DNA of 64,000 nucleotides. Origin: Clostridia bacterium (GTDB lineage: Bacteria > Bacillota > Clostridia > Christensenellales > Borkfalkiaceae). This document shows, in pieces, positions 19,546-27,530 of the stretch. Under the pieces are notes generated by a model. That model saw only the letters and a program-made list of their open reading frames with translations, searched no databases and was not told the origin of the DNA. Location of the stretch: NCBI GenBank assembly GCA_017467345.1, contig JAFTSI010000034.1:1-64000 (forward strand). Direction: 5' to 3'. A program made the translations under genes and the position numbers. How positions within the stretch are numbered: position 1 is the stretch's first letter; each line of letters begins with the position of its first letter.

Positions 19546-20041
19546 AACACACCACTTCTTCAAAAGGTTTTTCATCAACCTTCATAGTTTTGTTTTCAAT
19601 ATCAACTTTGGCATTAAGTTTTTTTACGAAAGGAAAGCGCACAATTTTGCCGTTGTGCTTTTTTGCAGTTATAACATCAGTTTTAAGGCTTTGAATATCA
19701 AGTATTTCGCCAAAAAGAGTTTCGCCTACATATAAACTCATACCAAGCATATCTACAATGTAGTAGTTGCCTTCTTCAAGTTCAGGCAAGTCGCTTCTTT
19801 CTGCCGATAAATATTTACCACGAAAAAGTTCGGCTTCGTTTCTATCGTTAATTCCAAAAAGTGAAATTATCATAAAACCACCGCCAAACTTAATGCTTTC
19901 AATATTATAAGTTTTGCCTTCAATATATACCTTTTTTAAGCACTCTAAACGCAACATATCTTGACCCAAAGGATAAACTTTAAGTTCCCCCTTTACGCCT
20001 TGTGGTTTAGCAACAACGCCTATTTCAAGTGTGTTTTCCAT
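19535..20041 (-). CDS. rimM: 16S rRNA processing protein RimM
   Basis: RimM assists maturation of the 30S subunit head. The 168 residues begin with the family motif IGVVAKPQGVKGELKVYPL and have the PRC-barrel-like C-terminal half (DMLGMSLYVGETLFGEI). The stop TGA lies inside the trmD start region, an 11-base overlap. The order rpsP-khpA-rimM-trmD is standard for Firmicutes. Confidence 0.95.
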   Translation of the reverse strand: MENTLEIGVVAKPQGVKGELKVYPLGQDMLRLECLKKVYIEGKTYNIESIKFGGGFMIISLFGINDRNEAELFRGKYLSAERSDLPELEEGNYYIVDMLGMSLYVGETLFGEILDIQSLKTDVITAKKHNGKIVRFPFVKKLNAKVDIENKTMKVDEKPFEEVVCYED

Positions 20042-20056
20042 TTCAACTCAACTACC

Positions 20057-20080
20057 AAAAAACGAGGGGAATTATTCCCC
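20057..20080 (-). terminator. Possible intra-operon terminator with the khpA stop codon in its loop
   Basis: On the minus strand GGGGAA-TAA-TTCCCC forms a 6-bp stem whose three-base loop is the khpA stop codon; it is followed by TCG and six T. It could reduce transcription of rimM-trmD relative to rpsP-khpA, or it could be chance. Confidence 0.45.
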
Positions 20081-20311
20081 GCGTTCTTTGATTTCAATGT
20101 TATATTTTTTGTTTTCTTTTTGCTGACCATAGCGCACTAATGTGCGAAGAGCCTTTGCAATTTTGCCTTGACGGCCTATAACCTTACCCATATCGCTTGG
20201 GTCAAGAGTTATAACCACATCTACATGCGCGCCGTTTTCGGTTATTTCATAGTCAATTTTTTCAGGAACTTCTGCAAAACTTTCAACTATGAACTTAATT
20301 AGTTCTATCAT
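20072..20311 (-). CDS. khpA: KhpA, KH-domain RNA-binding protein
   Basis: A 79-residue single KH-domain protein. The RNA-contact loop motif VIGRQGKIAKALR (near residue 44) is intact. In Firmicutes KhpA pairs with KhpB to bind small and messenger RNAs and affects cell size. It lies between rpsP and rimM, the usual site, with a strong ribosome binding site (AAGGAGCAAGAAA) before its ATG. Confidence 0.93.
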   Translation of the reverse strand: MIELIKFIVESFAEVPEKIDYEITENGAHVDVVITLDPSDMGKVIGRQGKIAKALRTLVRYGQQKENKKYNIEIKERGE

Positions 20312-20336
20312 TTTCTTGCTCCTTTTATTCTATAAG

Positions 20337-20630
20337 TTATTTAGACTTACGAACTTTGGTTTTGGGAGCAGAAAGTTTGGTGGGCTTAGGTATAATTCCC
20401 TTGTTGATAAGAATAGACTTTACAGTTTCGGTGGGTTGAACGCCCTTTGAAAGCCAATCTTTTGCCTTCACTTCATCAATTACGATTTCAGCGGGTTGAG
20501 AGGTGGGGTTGTAGTGGCCTACTTTGTCAATGTAAGCGCCATCTCTTGCGTTTCTGCTATCGGTAATTACGATACGGTAGAAGGGTGATTTCTTATCGCC
20601 CATTCTGGTCAATCTCATTTTTACTGCCAT
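20337..20630 (-). CDS. rpsP: 30S ribosomal protein S16
   Basis: S16 is an early-assembling 30S protein. The N-terminus MAVKMRLTRMGDKKSPFYRIVITDSR is nearly invariant in the family, followed by DKVGHYNP. The 97-residue protein ends with a lysine-rich tail. It is third in the ylxM-ffh operon. Confidence 0.97.
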   Translation of the reverse strand: MAVKMRLTRMGDKKSPFYRIVITDSRNARDGAYIDKVGHYNPTSQPAEIVIDEVKAKDWLSKGVQPTETVKSILINKGIIPKPTKLSAPKTKVRKSK

Positions 20631-20669
20631 TTTTGTTTCTCCTATATGTTAATATTTTTTTATTTTTTA

Positions 20670-21989
20670 TTAAAATCTAAACATTTTATTGTTTTTCATT
20701 TGTTTCATCATTTGCTTGGTTTGTTCAAACTGTTTTAGCACCCTATTTACATCTTGCACCGTTGTTCCAGAGCCCTTTGCTATACGGTTCTTTCTTGATG
20801 AGTTGATAATTTGTGGGTTTTCCCTTTCGCGCTTTGTCATTGACTGAATTATCGCTTTCATCATAACAAGTTTGTTCTCATCAATGTCGTTTTCGTTTAC
20901 CTTAAACTTACCGCCCATACCCATTCCTGGGAGCATGCTCATTACATTTTTAAGGCCACCCATCTTTTTCATTGTTTCAAACTGCGACAAATAGTCTTCC
21001 AAAGTAAAGGAGTTTTCTCTAAACTTACGCTCCATTTTTTTGGCTTCTTCTTCGGTGATGGCTTCTTGCGCTTTTTCTATTAATGAAAGCACATCTCCCA
21101 TACCAAGAATACGGTTTGCCATACGGTCTGGATAAAAGGGTTCTAAATCGCCAAGTTTTTCGCCAACCGAACAAAACTTAATGGGTTTGCCTGTTACCGC
21201 TTTCATTGAAAGGGTTGCGCCACCACGCGTGTCGCCATCAAGTTTGGTTAATACTAAGCCCGTTACTTCTAAGCGCTTGTTAAAGGTATCGGCAACTTCT
21301 ACTGCTACCTGACCTGTCATTGAGTCAACTACCAAGAGTATTTCTGCAGGGTTTACTTCGGCTTTGATTTTTTCAAGTTCTTGCATTAACTCTTCATCAA
21401 TTTGTAATCGGCCTGCCGTGTCTATGATAACGGTATCGTAGCCATATGATTTAGCGTAGGCAACGCCTTCTTTAGCGATTTTTACAGGGTTTCCTTGACC
21501 CTTTTCAAATACTTGACAGCCTGCCTTTTCGCCTACTATTTTTAATTGATTTATCGCTGCTGGGCGATACACATCACACGCAACAAGAAGTGGCTTTTTG
21601 TTTTGCTTTTTTAATAGCATTCCAAGTTTGCCAACAAGGGTGGTTTTACCTGCACCTTGCAAACCTGCCATCATAATTACTGTTGGTGGGTTGCTTGCTA
21701 CTGCAAGTTTAGAGTTTGATGAGCCCATAAGCGCAATAAGTTCTTCATTTACAATTTTGATAACTTGTTGTGTGGGACTTAAACTCTTTAATATTTCTTG
21801 ACCTACTGCGCGTTCGCTAACCTTTGCAACAAACTCTTTAACAACCGATATATTAACATCGGCTTCTAAAAGGGCGATACGCACTTCACGCATTGCCGTT
21901 TTAATTTCAAGTTCGGTTAACCTGCCACGCTTGGTAAGTTTACTGAATATATGATTAAGTTTTTCGGATAGACCTGAAAATAAAGCCAT
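20670..21989 (-). CDS. ffh: Signal recognition particle protein Ffh
   Basis: Ffh is the SRP GTPase that binds signal sequences with the 4.5S/6S RNA and targets nascent chains to FtsY. The 439 residues show the N domain, G1 GLQGAGKTTLVGKLG (near 109), G3 IDTAGR (near 190), G4 TKLDGDTRGG (near 247), and a methionine-rich M domain ending MKQMKNNKMFRF. It overlaps ylxM by one base. Its partners FtsY and SMC lie less than 1 kb away in the same direction. Confidence 0.97.
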   Translation of the reverse strand: MALFSGLSEKLNHIFSKLTKRGRLTELEIKTAMREVRIALLEADVNISVVKEFVAKVSERAVGQEILKSLSPTQQVIKIVNEELIALMGSSNSKLAVASNPPTVIMMAGLQGAGKTTLVGKLGMLLKKQNKKPLLVACDVYRPAAINQLKIVGEKAGCQVFEKGQGNPVKIAKEGVAYAKSYGYDTVIIDTAGRLQIDEELMQELEKIKAEVNPAEILLVVDSMTGQVAVEVADTFNKRLEVTGLVLTKLDGDTRGGATLSMKAVTGKPIKFCSVGEKLGDLEPFYPDRMANRILGMGDVLSLIEKAQEAITEEEAKKMERKFRENSFTLEDYLSQFETMKKMGGLKNVMSMLPGMGMGGKFKVNENDIDENKLVMMKAIIQSMTKRERENPQIINSSRKNRIAKGSGTTVQDVNRVLKQFEQTKQMMKQMKNNKMFRF

Positions 21990-22288
21990 TATCTACCTAT
22001 TATATCTTTTATTTCTTGCTTTAACCCTTTATCGTTTATGCGATTTGCTACCGATAAGAGTTTTTGTTCTTTTTCTAAAACTTTTAGTTCCTTTTCAAAA
22101 CCTATTAGTTTTGCCTTTACCTTTTTAACCGTTTCATACACACTTTGGCGGGTGTTCCCCTCTGGCTCTGCAATTTCGGCAAGCGATAAATCTAAATAGT
22201 AATATGATGAGAATATATCGCGTTGCTTTTCGGTTAAAAGGCTTTTATATATTTCAAAAAGTTCAATAATTTGTAAATCTTTTTCCAT
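21989..22288 (-). CDS. ylxM: YlxM helix-turn-helix SRP-associated protein
   Basis: YlxM is a small helix-turn-helix protein encoded beside ffh in Gram-positives; in streptococci it is reported to influence SRP function. The start is set at MEKDLQIIELFEIYKSLLTEKQ (22288), the family N-terminus. The sigma-4-like helix-turn-helix (DLSLAEIAEPEGNTRQSVYETVKK) is clear. A consensus promoter lies 44 bases upstream, with a hairpin leader. Confidence 0.93.
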   Translation of the reverse strand: MEKDLQIIELFEIYKSLLTEKQRDIFSSYYYLDLSLAEIAEPEGNTRQSVYETVKKVKAKLIGFEKELKVLEKEQKLLSVANRINDKGLKQEIKDIIGR

Positions 22289-22298
22289 AACAAAACCA

Positions 22299-22328
22299 AA
22301 GGTGTAAAACAAAATTGCTTTACACCTT
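22299..22328 (-). promoter_or_regulatory. Leader hairpin and repeated AAGGTGTA elements before ylxM
   Basis: The early transcript can form a 10-bp stem (AAGGTGTAAA and its complement) with a 10-base loop. The same AAAGGTGTA word recurs inside the promoter spacer (complement of 22345-22356). It may be an RNA stability hairpin or an operator; nothing identifies a regulator. Confidence 0.4.
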
Positions 22329-22331
22329 GAT

Positions 22332-22360
22332 ATTATACATATAATATACACCTTTGTCAA
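22332..22360 (-). promoter_or_regulatory. Consensus promoter for ylxM-ffh
   Basis: A perfect TTGACA (22355-22360) and a perfect TATAAT (22332-22337) are separated by 17 bases on the minus strand, about 10 bases after the stop of the upstream small gene. It is the strongest-looking promoter in the window, as expected for the SRP operon. Confidence 0.85.
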
Positions 22361-22369
22361 CGGTTTTTT

Positions 22370-22696
22370 TCAATCAATTGATAATTTATTTGATATTTCT
22401 ATAAGAAGTTTTTTAATTTCTTCTTTTACTATTTTTCTTATTAAATGCAAAAGTTCAGGATTAATTTCTTCTTTATTTTCTTCACTATTTATATTACCGT
22501 ATGATATTTCGCTTTTAATAGCAGGTCTTCCTTTCTTTGTAGAATAAGGCTTAATTTCGCCGTTTGCAACGGCTATTATAGACTTTATAAGTTGTGGCTT
22601 TATTTGTTTAGTTGGCGATTTTACACCTAATTTTCTACCTATATTTCGTAAGGTGTAAATACTTTCCTTGTTTAATAGTTCTTCTGTATACTTCAT
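22370..22696 (-). CDS. Small protein with SAP/Rho-N-like N-terminus, under Xre-type operator
   Basis: I do not recognise a named family. The 108-residue protein starts MKYTEELLNKESIYTLRNIG. Residues about 10-45 (LRNIGRKLGVKSPTKQIKPQLIKSI) resemble the LEM/SAP/Rho N-terminal helix-extended-helix fold that binds nucleic acid. The C-terminal third is a charged amphipathic helix, perhaps for oligomerisation. The start is set at 22696: an upstream ATG at 22732 lies within the -35 box and would not be transcribed. The -10 box ends 7 bases before the ATG, so the mRNA is probably leaderless. No terminator follows, so transcripts may run into ylxM-ffh. Confidence 0.65.
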   Translation of the reverse strand: MKYTEELLNKESIYTLRNIGRKLGVKSPTKQIKPQLIKSIIAVANGEIKPYSTKKGRPAIKSEISYGNINSEENKEEINPELLHLIRKIVKEEIKKLLIEISNKLSID

Positions 22697-22703
22697 ATTG
22701 CAA

Positions 22704-22732
22704 ATTATATTCTTACATTTGTAAGAAGTCAA
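22704..22732 (-). promoter_or_regulatory. Promoter of the small SAP/Rho-N-like gene, spacer is a palindrome
   Basis: TTGACT (-35, 22727-22732) and TATAAT (-10, 22704-22709) are separated by exactly 17 bases on the minus strand. The spacer holds the palindromic operator at 22711-22726, so a bound repressor would block RNA polymerase directly. Confidence 0.8.
22711..22726. promoter_or_regulatory. Operator O1 (TCTTAC-N4-GTAAGA)
   Basis: A perfect 6+6 inverted repeat with a 4-base spacer, placed between the -35 and -10 boxes. Its arms and geometry match O2 at 22740-22755; the centres are 29 bp apart. It is a likely binding site for the adjacent Xre-type protein. Confidence 0.65.
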
Positions 22733-22739
22733 GTATTTT

Positions 22740-22755
22740 TCTCACTTTTGTGAGA
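22740..22755. promoter_or_regulatory. Operator O2 (TCTCAC-N4-GTGAGA)
   Basis: A perfect 6+6 inverted repeat with a 4-base spacer, 10 bases upstream of the xre start. Together with O1 it gives the consensus TCTYAC-N4-GTRAGA. Its position suggests autoregulation of the repressor. A TATAAT at 22760-22765 directly abuts the start codon. Confidence 0.65.
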
Positions 22756-22765
22756 TAAATATAAT

Positions 22766-22969
22766 ATGAATAATTTTAAGGATAATTTAAAGTCGTTAAG
22801 ACAAGAAATGAAAATCGGGCAAGTTGAACTTGCAAATAAAATAGGTGTTAGTAAAGGTATTATAAGCCTTTGGGAAAATGGACTTAGAGAGCCGAATATG
22901 AGTTCTTTAATACTTTTAGCGCAGTTCTTTAAGGTTAGCATTGATTATTTAGTTGGTTTAGAGCAATAG
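22766..22969 (+). CDS. Xre/Cro-type helix-turn-helix repressor
   Basis: A 67-residue protein that is essentially one HTH_3 domain: LKSLRQEMKIGQVELANKIGVSKGIISLWENGLREPNMSSLILLAQFF, ending with the SIDYLVGLE typical of Xre-family proteins. It has no sensor or protease domain. It is divergent from the small SAP/Rho-N-like gene and separated from it by two matching operators, so it probably represses that gene and itself. The start is chosen to keep helix 1. No ribosome binding site is visible before it, so a leaderless transcript is possible. The stop is TAG. Confidence 0.85.
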   Translation: MNNFKDNLKSLRQEMKIGQVELANKIGVSKGIISLWENGLREPNMSSLILLAQFFKVSIDYLVGLEQ

Positions 22970-22997
22970 AAAAAGCACGGAAAAATCCGTGCTTTTT
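22970..22997. terminator. Bidirectional terminator between xre and ftsY
   Basis: Eleven-base arms (AAAAAGCACGG and its complement) enclose a 6-base loop, with T tracts on both strands. It ends the xre transcript and the convergent asnS-...-ftsY operon. Confidence 0.88.
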
Positions 22998-23010
22998 GTT
23001 TTTTTAGGTA

Positions 23011-23907
23011 TTAAAACAAGCCTTCTACAAACTCTTTGGCATTAAAATCTTCAATATCGTCTATACCTTCGCCTGTGCCTACATATACTACTGGCACTTC
23101 AAGTTCGTATGAAAGTGATACTATAAAGCCACCTTTTGCAGTTCCATCAAGTTTTGTGAGTATTATACCGTCAATACCAACGGCATCCTTAAAAACTTCT
23201 ACTTGGTTATATGCGTTTTGACCAGTTGATGCATCTAAAACTATAAGTTTATAGAAGTTGGCTTCGGGGAATTCGCGTTTAACTACCCTATCCATCTTTT
23301 TAAGTTCTTCCATAAGGTTGGCTTTTACATGGAGCCTACCTGCCGTGTCAATTATAAGAACATCAGTTTTTTTAGCCTTAACACTTGATATTGCGTCAAA
23401 AACAACGGCAGATGAATCGCTACCTTCATCACTTTTAATAATTCTTACCTTTGCCCTATCTGCCCAAACGGCAAGTTGGTCGGCAGCGGCGGCGCGGAAG
23501 GTATCGGCAGCGGCGATAGTTACACTCTTTTTTTCTTTAGAGAGTTTATAAGCAAGTTTGCCTATAGAAGTGGTTTTGCCAACACCGTTTACGCCTATTA
23601 CCATTATTACCGCAGGTTTTTTGATTTCTAATTTTTCGGCATAGTCAAGTGTTTCAAAGAGTTCGGTTTTTAATAGGTTTATAACATATTCTTTATCTTT
23701 GCACTTTTCTTTAATTGCAGTTTCGCGTATTTCATCAACAATTTCCATTGTGGTTTTTACCGAAACATCTGCAGAGATTAAAATATCTTCTAACTCTTCA
23801 TAAAACTCTTCGCCAAGTTTGTTCTTGGCGAAAAGTTCGGTTAATTTTTTTGCTATTCCGTTTCTCGTTTTAGAGAGAACCGATTTGATTTTACTAAATA
23901 GTCCCAT
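23011..23907 (-). CDS. ftsY: SRP receptor FtsY
   Basis: FtsY is the membrane-associated GTPase that docks SRP-ribosome complexes at the translocon. The 298 residues have the N domain, G1 GVNGVGKTTSIGKLA (near 109), TFRAAAADQL, G3 DTAGRLHVKANLMEEL (near 190) and G4 TKLDGTAKGG. The acidic A domain of the Escherichia coli protein is absent, as is common in Gram-positives. It follows smc and is the last gene before the terminator. Confidence 0.96.
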   Translation of the reverse strand: MGLFSKIKSVLSKTRNGIAKKLTELFAKNKLGEEFYEELEDILISADVSVKTTMEIVDEIRETAIKEKCKDKEYVINLLKTELFETLDYAEKLEIKKPAVIMVIGVNGVGKTTSIGKLAYKLSKEKKSVTIAAADTFRAAAADQLAVWADRAKVRIIKSDEGSDSSAVVFDAISSVKAKKTDVLIIDTAGRLHVKANLMEELKKMDRVVKREFPEANFYKLIVLDASTGQNAYNQVEVFKDAVGIDGIILTKLDGTAKGGFIVSLSYELEVPVVYVGTGEGIDDIEDFNAKEFVEGLF

Positions 23908-23924
23908 TACTGTTCCTTAAACTT

Positions 23925-26900
23925 TTATAGCGCTTTCTTTTTTAAATCGTCAATATCTTCAATATCGCTAAGTTTTACCGATACGATTTTACTTACACCC
24001 TTTTCTTGCATTGTTACGCCAAATAGCGCATCTGATTTTTCCATAGTGGGCTTTTTGTGGGTTATAACTATAAATTGAGTGTCTTGACTAAAGTTTTTAA
24101 GATAACTTGCAAATCTATCTACATTGGCTTCGTCAAGCGCGGCTTCAATTTCGTCAAGCACACAGAAAGGCATTGGGCGAAGTTTTAAGATTGAGAATAG
24201 TATTGCAATGGTAGTAAGCGCCTTTTCGCAACCCGATAAAAGTGAAAGTTTTTGGAGTTTCTTTCCTGGTGGCTCTGCGATAATTTCTACACCTGCTTCT
24301 AACTTATCTTCAACATTAGTGTAGTCAAGTTCTAACATTGCCCTACCACCACCGAATAGTTCCTTAAAGATTTTTTGGAAGTTTTCGTTGATTTTAACAA
24401 AGCCTTCGTTGAACTGTGTAAGCATTTCGGCTTTGATTTTTTCAATGGCTTCTTTAAGGTCGTTTTCAGCCTTGATAAGGTCTTCTTTTTGAGTAATCAT
24501 CTCATCATAGCGTTCTTTTAATGCCTTGCAATCATCAATTGCCTGAGCATTGATTGCGCCAAGTGAGTTACGCTTTCTTCTAATAAGGTTAATTTCTTGT
24601 TCGCCGTGAGTTGAGTCATATCATTCTTCACGGTATTTAACTGCCGTTTCGTAGGTTTCTTGATAGTCTTCCCAAATTGATTGTTGCAAATACTCTAAAT
24701 CGCTATCAATTTTAGCAAGCGCAATCTTTTGGTCGTTTTTCTTTTCGGTGAGGCGAGAGAGTTCTTCGGTTAAGAAGTTTTTCCTTTCGTCGTTTTTATT
24801 AAGTTGTTCGCGAAGTGAAAGTTTGTTAGATTCAATGCCGTCAATTTTATCGCGAATTGAATTAATAACTTCTTGTTCTTCTTTAGAAAATGCTACCTTT
24901 TCTTCATCAAGTTTAAGGTTTTCAATAATTTGCTTTTGATTTTCTACATTTTCTTCAAGAGTTTTAATGTTATAGTTGCAATCATTAACAATGCGTTCAA
25001 GCCTTGAAATGTCTTCTTTTAAGGTTTGAATTGATGCCTTTTTAGAAGTTATATCAATTTGGATTTTTGTGCTTTGTTCGCTTAAATCATCTCTTTCTTT
25101 TTTGAGTGCATCAAACTCTTTTTGGTGTTTACTTGCAGAGATTTGAGCCGTTTCTTTATCGGCTTCTAAACGCTTACTACCACCTTCTACTGCGCGATAT
25201 TTTTCGTCAATTTCGCCAAGCCTTACATTAACACTTTCAATAAGTTCGTTTAAGTTTTCTATATCTTTATCAAGGTCGCTTAAAGTGTTTTCTACCACCT
25301 TTAACTTTTCGCGCTCTAATATTAAACTTTGATGCTTTTGAGTGTAAAGGTCGTTAAGTAAATGTAATTCATCAAAAGCCTTGTCGCGCTTACTTTCAAG
25401 CGCAGTTTTTTGCTTTCTTAATTCTTCAAGTTCGGCTTTTTTGCCGTTTAACCTTGCAAGGTTTTCTTCTATGCGCCTATCGGCAGACATATGGTCTACC
25501 CTTGCGCCCTTTTCACTACCACCAGTCATTGAGCCTTGGGTTGAGAATACTTCGCCCTCTAAGGTTACAATCTTAAAGTTAAAGCGATATTTTTCGGCAA
25601 TTTTGGTTGCGTTGTCAAGTGTGTCAACTATTAAAGTGTTTGCTAAAAGGTTGGTGATTACACTCTTATAAGCAGGGTTATATTTAACCACTTCGTCGGC
25701 AATACCAAGCGCGCCTGTTTCGCTTAAAGCACGGCGAATTTCACCACCGTTTTCGCGCATCTTAACGCTTGTTATGGGTAAGAAAGTGGCTTTACCGATA
25801 TCGTTTGCCTTTAAGTATTTGATTAAATACTTGGCATCTTCTGGGGTGTTGGTTACCACATTTTGTGCGGCTGCCGATAACGACCTTGCAAGCGCAAGTT
25901 CATACTTTTTATCGTATTTGATAAGTTCGGCAACAACACCTACTATCCTTTTATTTAGTTCGGGATTTGATTTTGCGTTGTTGAGCAATGTTTTAATCGG
26001 GAAAGCAAAACCTTCGTGGTTTTCCTTAAACGATTTTAACATTTTATCGGTTTGTTCTAAACGGGCAAGTTCGTTGTTAAGTAAGAATATTTTGTTATCA
26101 ATTTTGCTTACTTCTTCGTTGCCTTGTTGAACTTCTTCTTCTTTAAGTTCAATATTGTTTTTGGTTTCAAATATATTTCTATCTAAGTTAGAGATATTTT
26201 GGTCAATTGTTTCTTTATCGTTGAACGCCTTTTCGCGCTTTACACTATATTCATCAAGTTTATCGGTTAATTCGTTGCGCTTTTCTAAAAGGTTGCTCTT
26301 TTCAATACTCATTGTGCCTTTGTTTACCTTAATATCGGTAAGGCTTTCAAGCGATTCAATAACCTTTCTTGTGTTGGCAGTAGCAAGTTCTTCGCCAAGC
26401 GCAATCTTTTCTGAAACACTCACAAGTTGTTTAGTTGCCACTTCAAAAGATTTTTCTAAACTCATAAGGTCGGCTTGTGCGTTTTGCAAATCAGATTTGT
26501 TTTTAGCGATTGTTTCACCACTTTCTTTAACCGTGTTTTTGTTCCTTTCAATTTCGGCAAGGTTATCTTGAACTTGACCTTCAAAATAGCCTATCCTTTC
26601 TTTAAAAAGCCTAATTTGACCTGATGACTTTTCCATATTTACGCGCTTTTCTAAAAGTTCTGCGTTTAAGTTCCTTAAATTATCATCAGCCTCGTTTATT
26701 TCGTTAAAGATTTTATCGTATTCAGTTTGCGCTTTATTTAGTTCCCTTTCGCGCTGAGCATACTCATCATCAACGGCTTTAATTTTAACATAGATTTTGC
26801 CCTTAGCCGTTTCAACGCCATCTACCTTTGCAATATATGTGTTAATTTCGTGGCGTTTTAGTTCTTCGCTTAGTTCGTTAAACTCTTTGGCTTTTGCGGC

Positions 26901-27524
26901 TTGGCGTTCTAATGGCGCAAGTTGGTTTTCAATTTCGCTTAAAATATCGCTATACCTAACGATATTTTCGTGCGTTCTATCAAGTTTTCGCTCGCTTTCA
27001 ATTTTACGCGTTTTAAAGTGCGCGATACCCGTTGCTTCTTCAAATATTGCGCGACGGTCTTCTGGTTTTGCAGAGATTATTTCTTCTACCTTGCCTTGAC
27101 CGATTATGGTATAGCCTTCTTTACCGATACCACATTGGTGCAATAAACTTACTATATCTTTAAGCCTTGCTTGTTGCTTATTGATAAAGTATTCGCTTTC
27201 ACCACTACGGTATAGTTTACGCGTGATTATTACTTGGTTATAATCTACATCAAATATCTTGGTGCTATTGTCAAAAAATAGCGACACTTCGCAGTATGAT
27301 AATGATTTTCTGTTTTGTGTGCCTGAAAATATTACATCTTGCATACTTGAACCACGAAGGTTTTTTGCAGACTGTTCGCCAAGCACCCATCTAATTGCAT
27401 CAGATACATTACTCTTTCCGCAACCGTTAGGGCCTACTATACCTGTTATTCCATCGTTAAACTTGATTTCCACCTTATCGGCGAAAGATTTAAATCCGTA
27501 GATTTCTACCTTTTCAAAATTCAA
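23925..27524 (-). CDS. smc: SMC chromosome segregation protein, interrupted by in-frame TGA and with altered ABC signature
   Basis: SMC is the ATPase of the bacterial condensin. The frame spans 1199 codons, the normal length. It has Walker A GPNGCGKSN (near 32), long coiled coils, a hinge (about 500-660, with GSMTGGSEKG), and a C-terminal head with Walker B FCVLDEIEAALDEANV. Codon 968 (24621-24623) is TGA, between YREE and YDSTHGE, in the C-terminal coiled coil. The next 40 codons and the whole head stay in frame and look conserved. The signature motif, normally LSGGE, reads LSGCE (Cys at codon 1099, 24228-24230). As read, the product would stop at 967 residues without the C-terminal head and could not work. 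A point mutation or an assembly error is likelier than a long-decayed gene, since the rest is intact. Confidence 0.92.
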
Positions 27525-27530
27525 TGTTTT

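Noticed and set aside
22697..22732. Upstream start for the small SAP/Rho-N-like gene
   Set aside because: The ATG at 22732 lies in the -35 box; the region cannot be in the transcript from that promoter.
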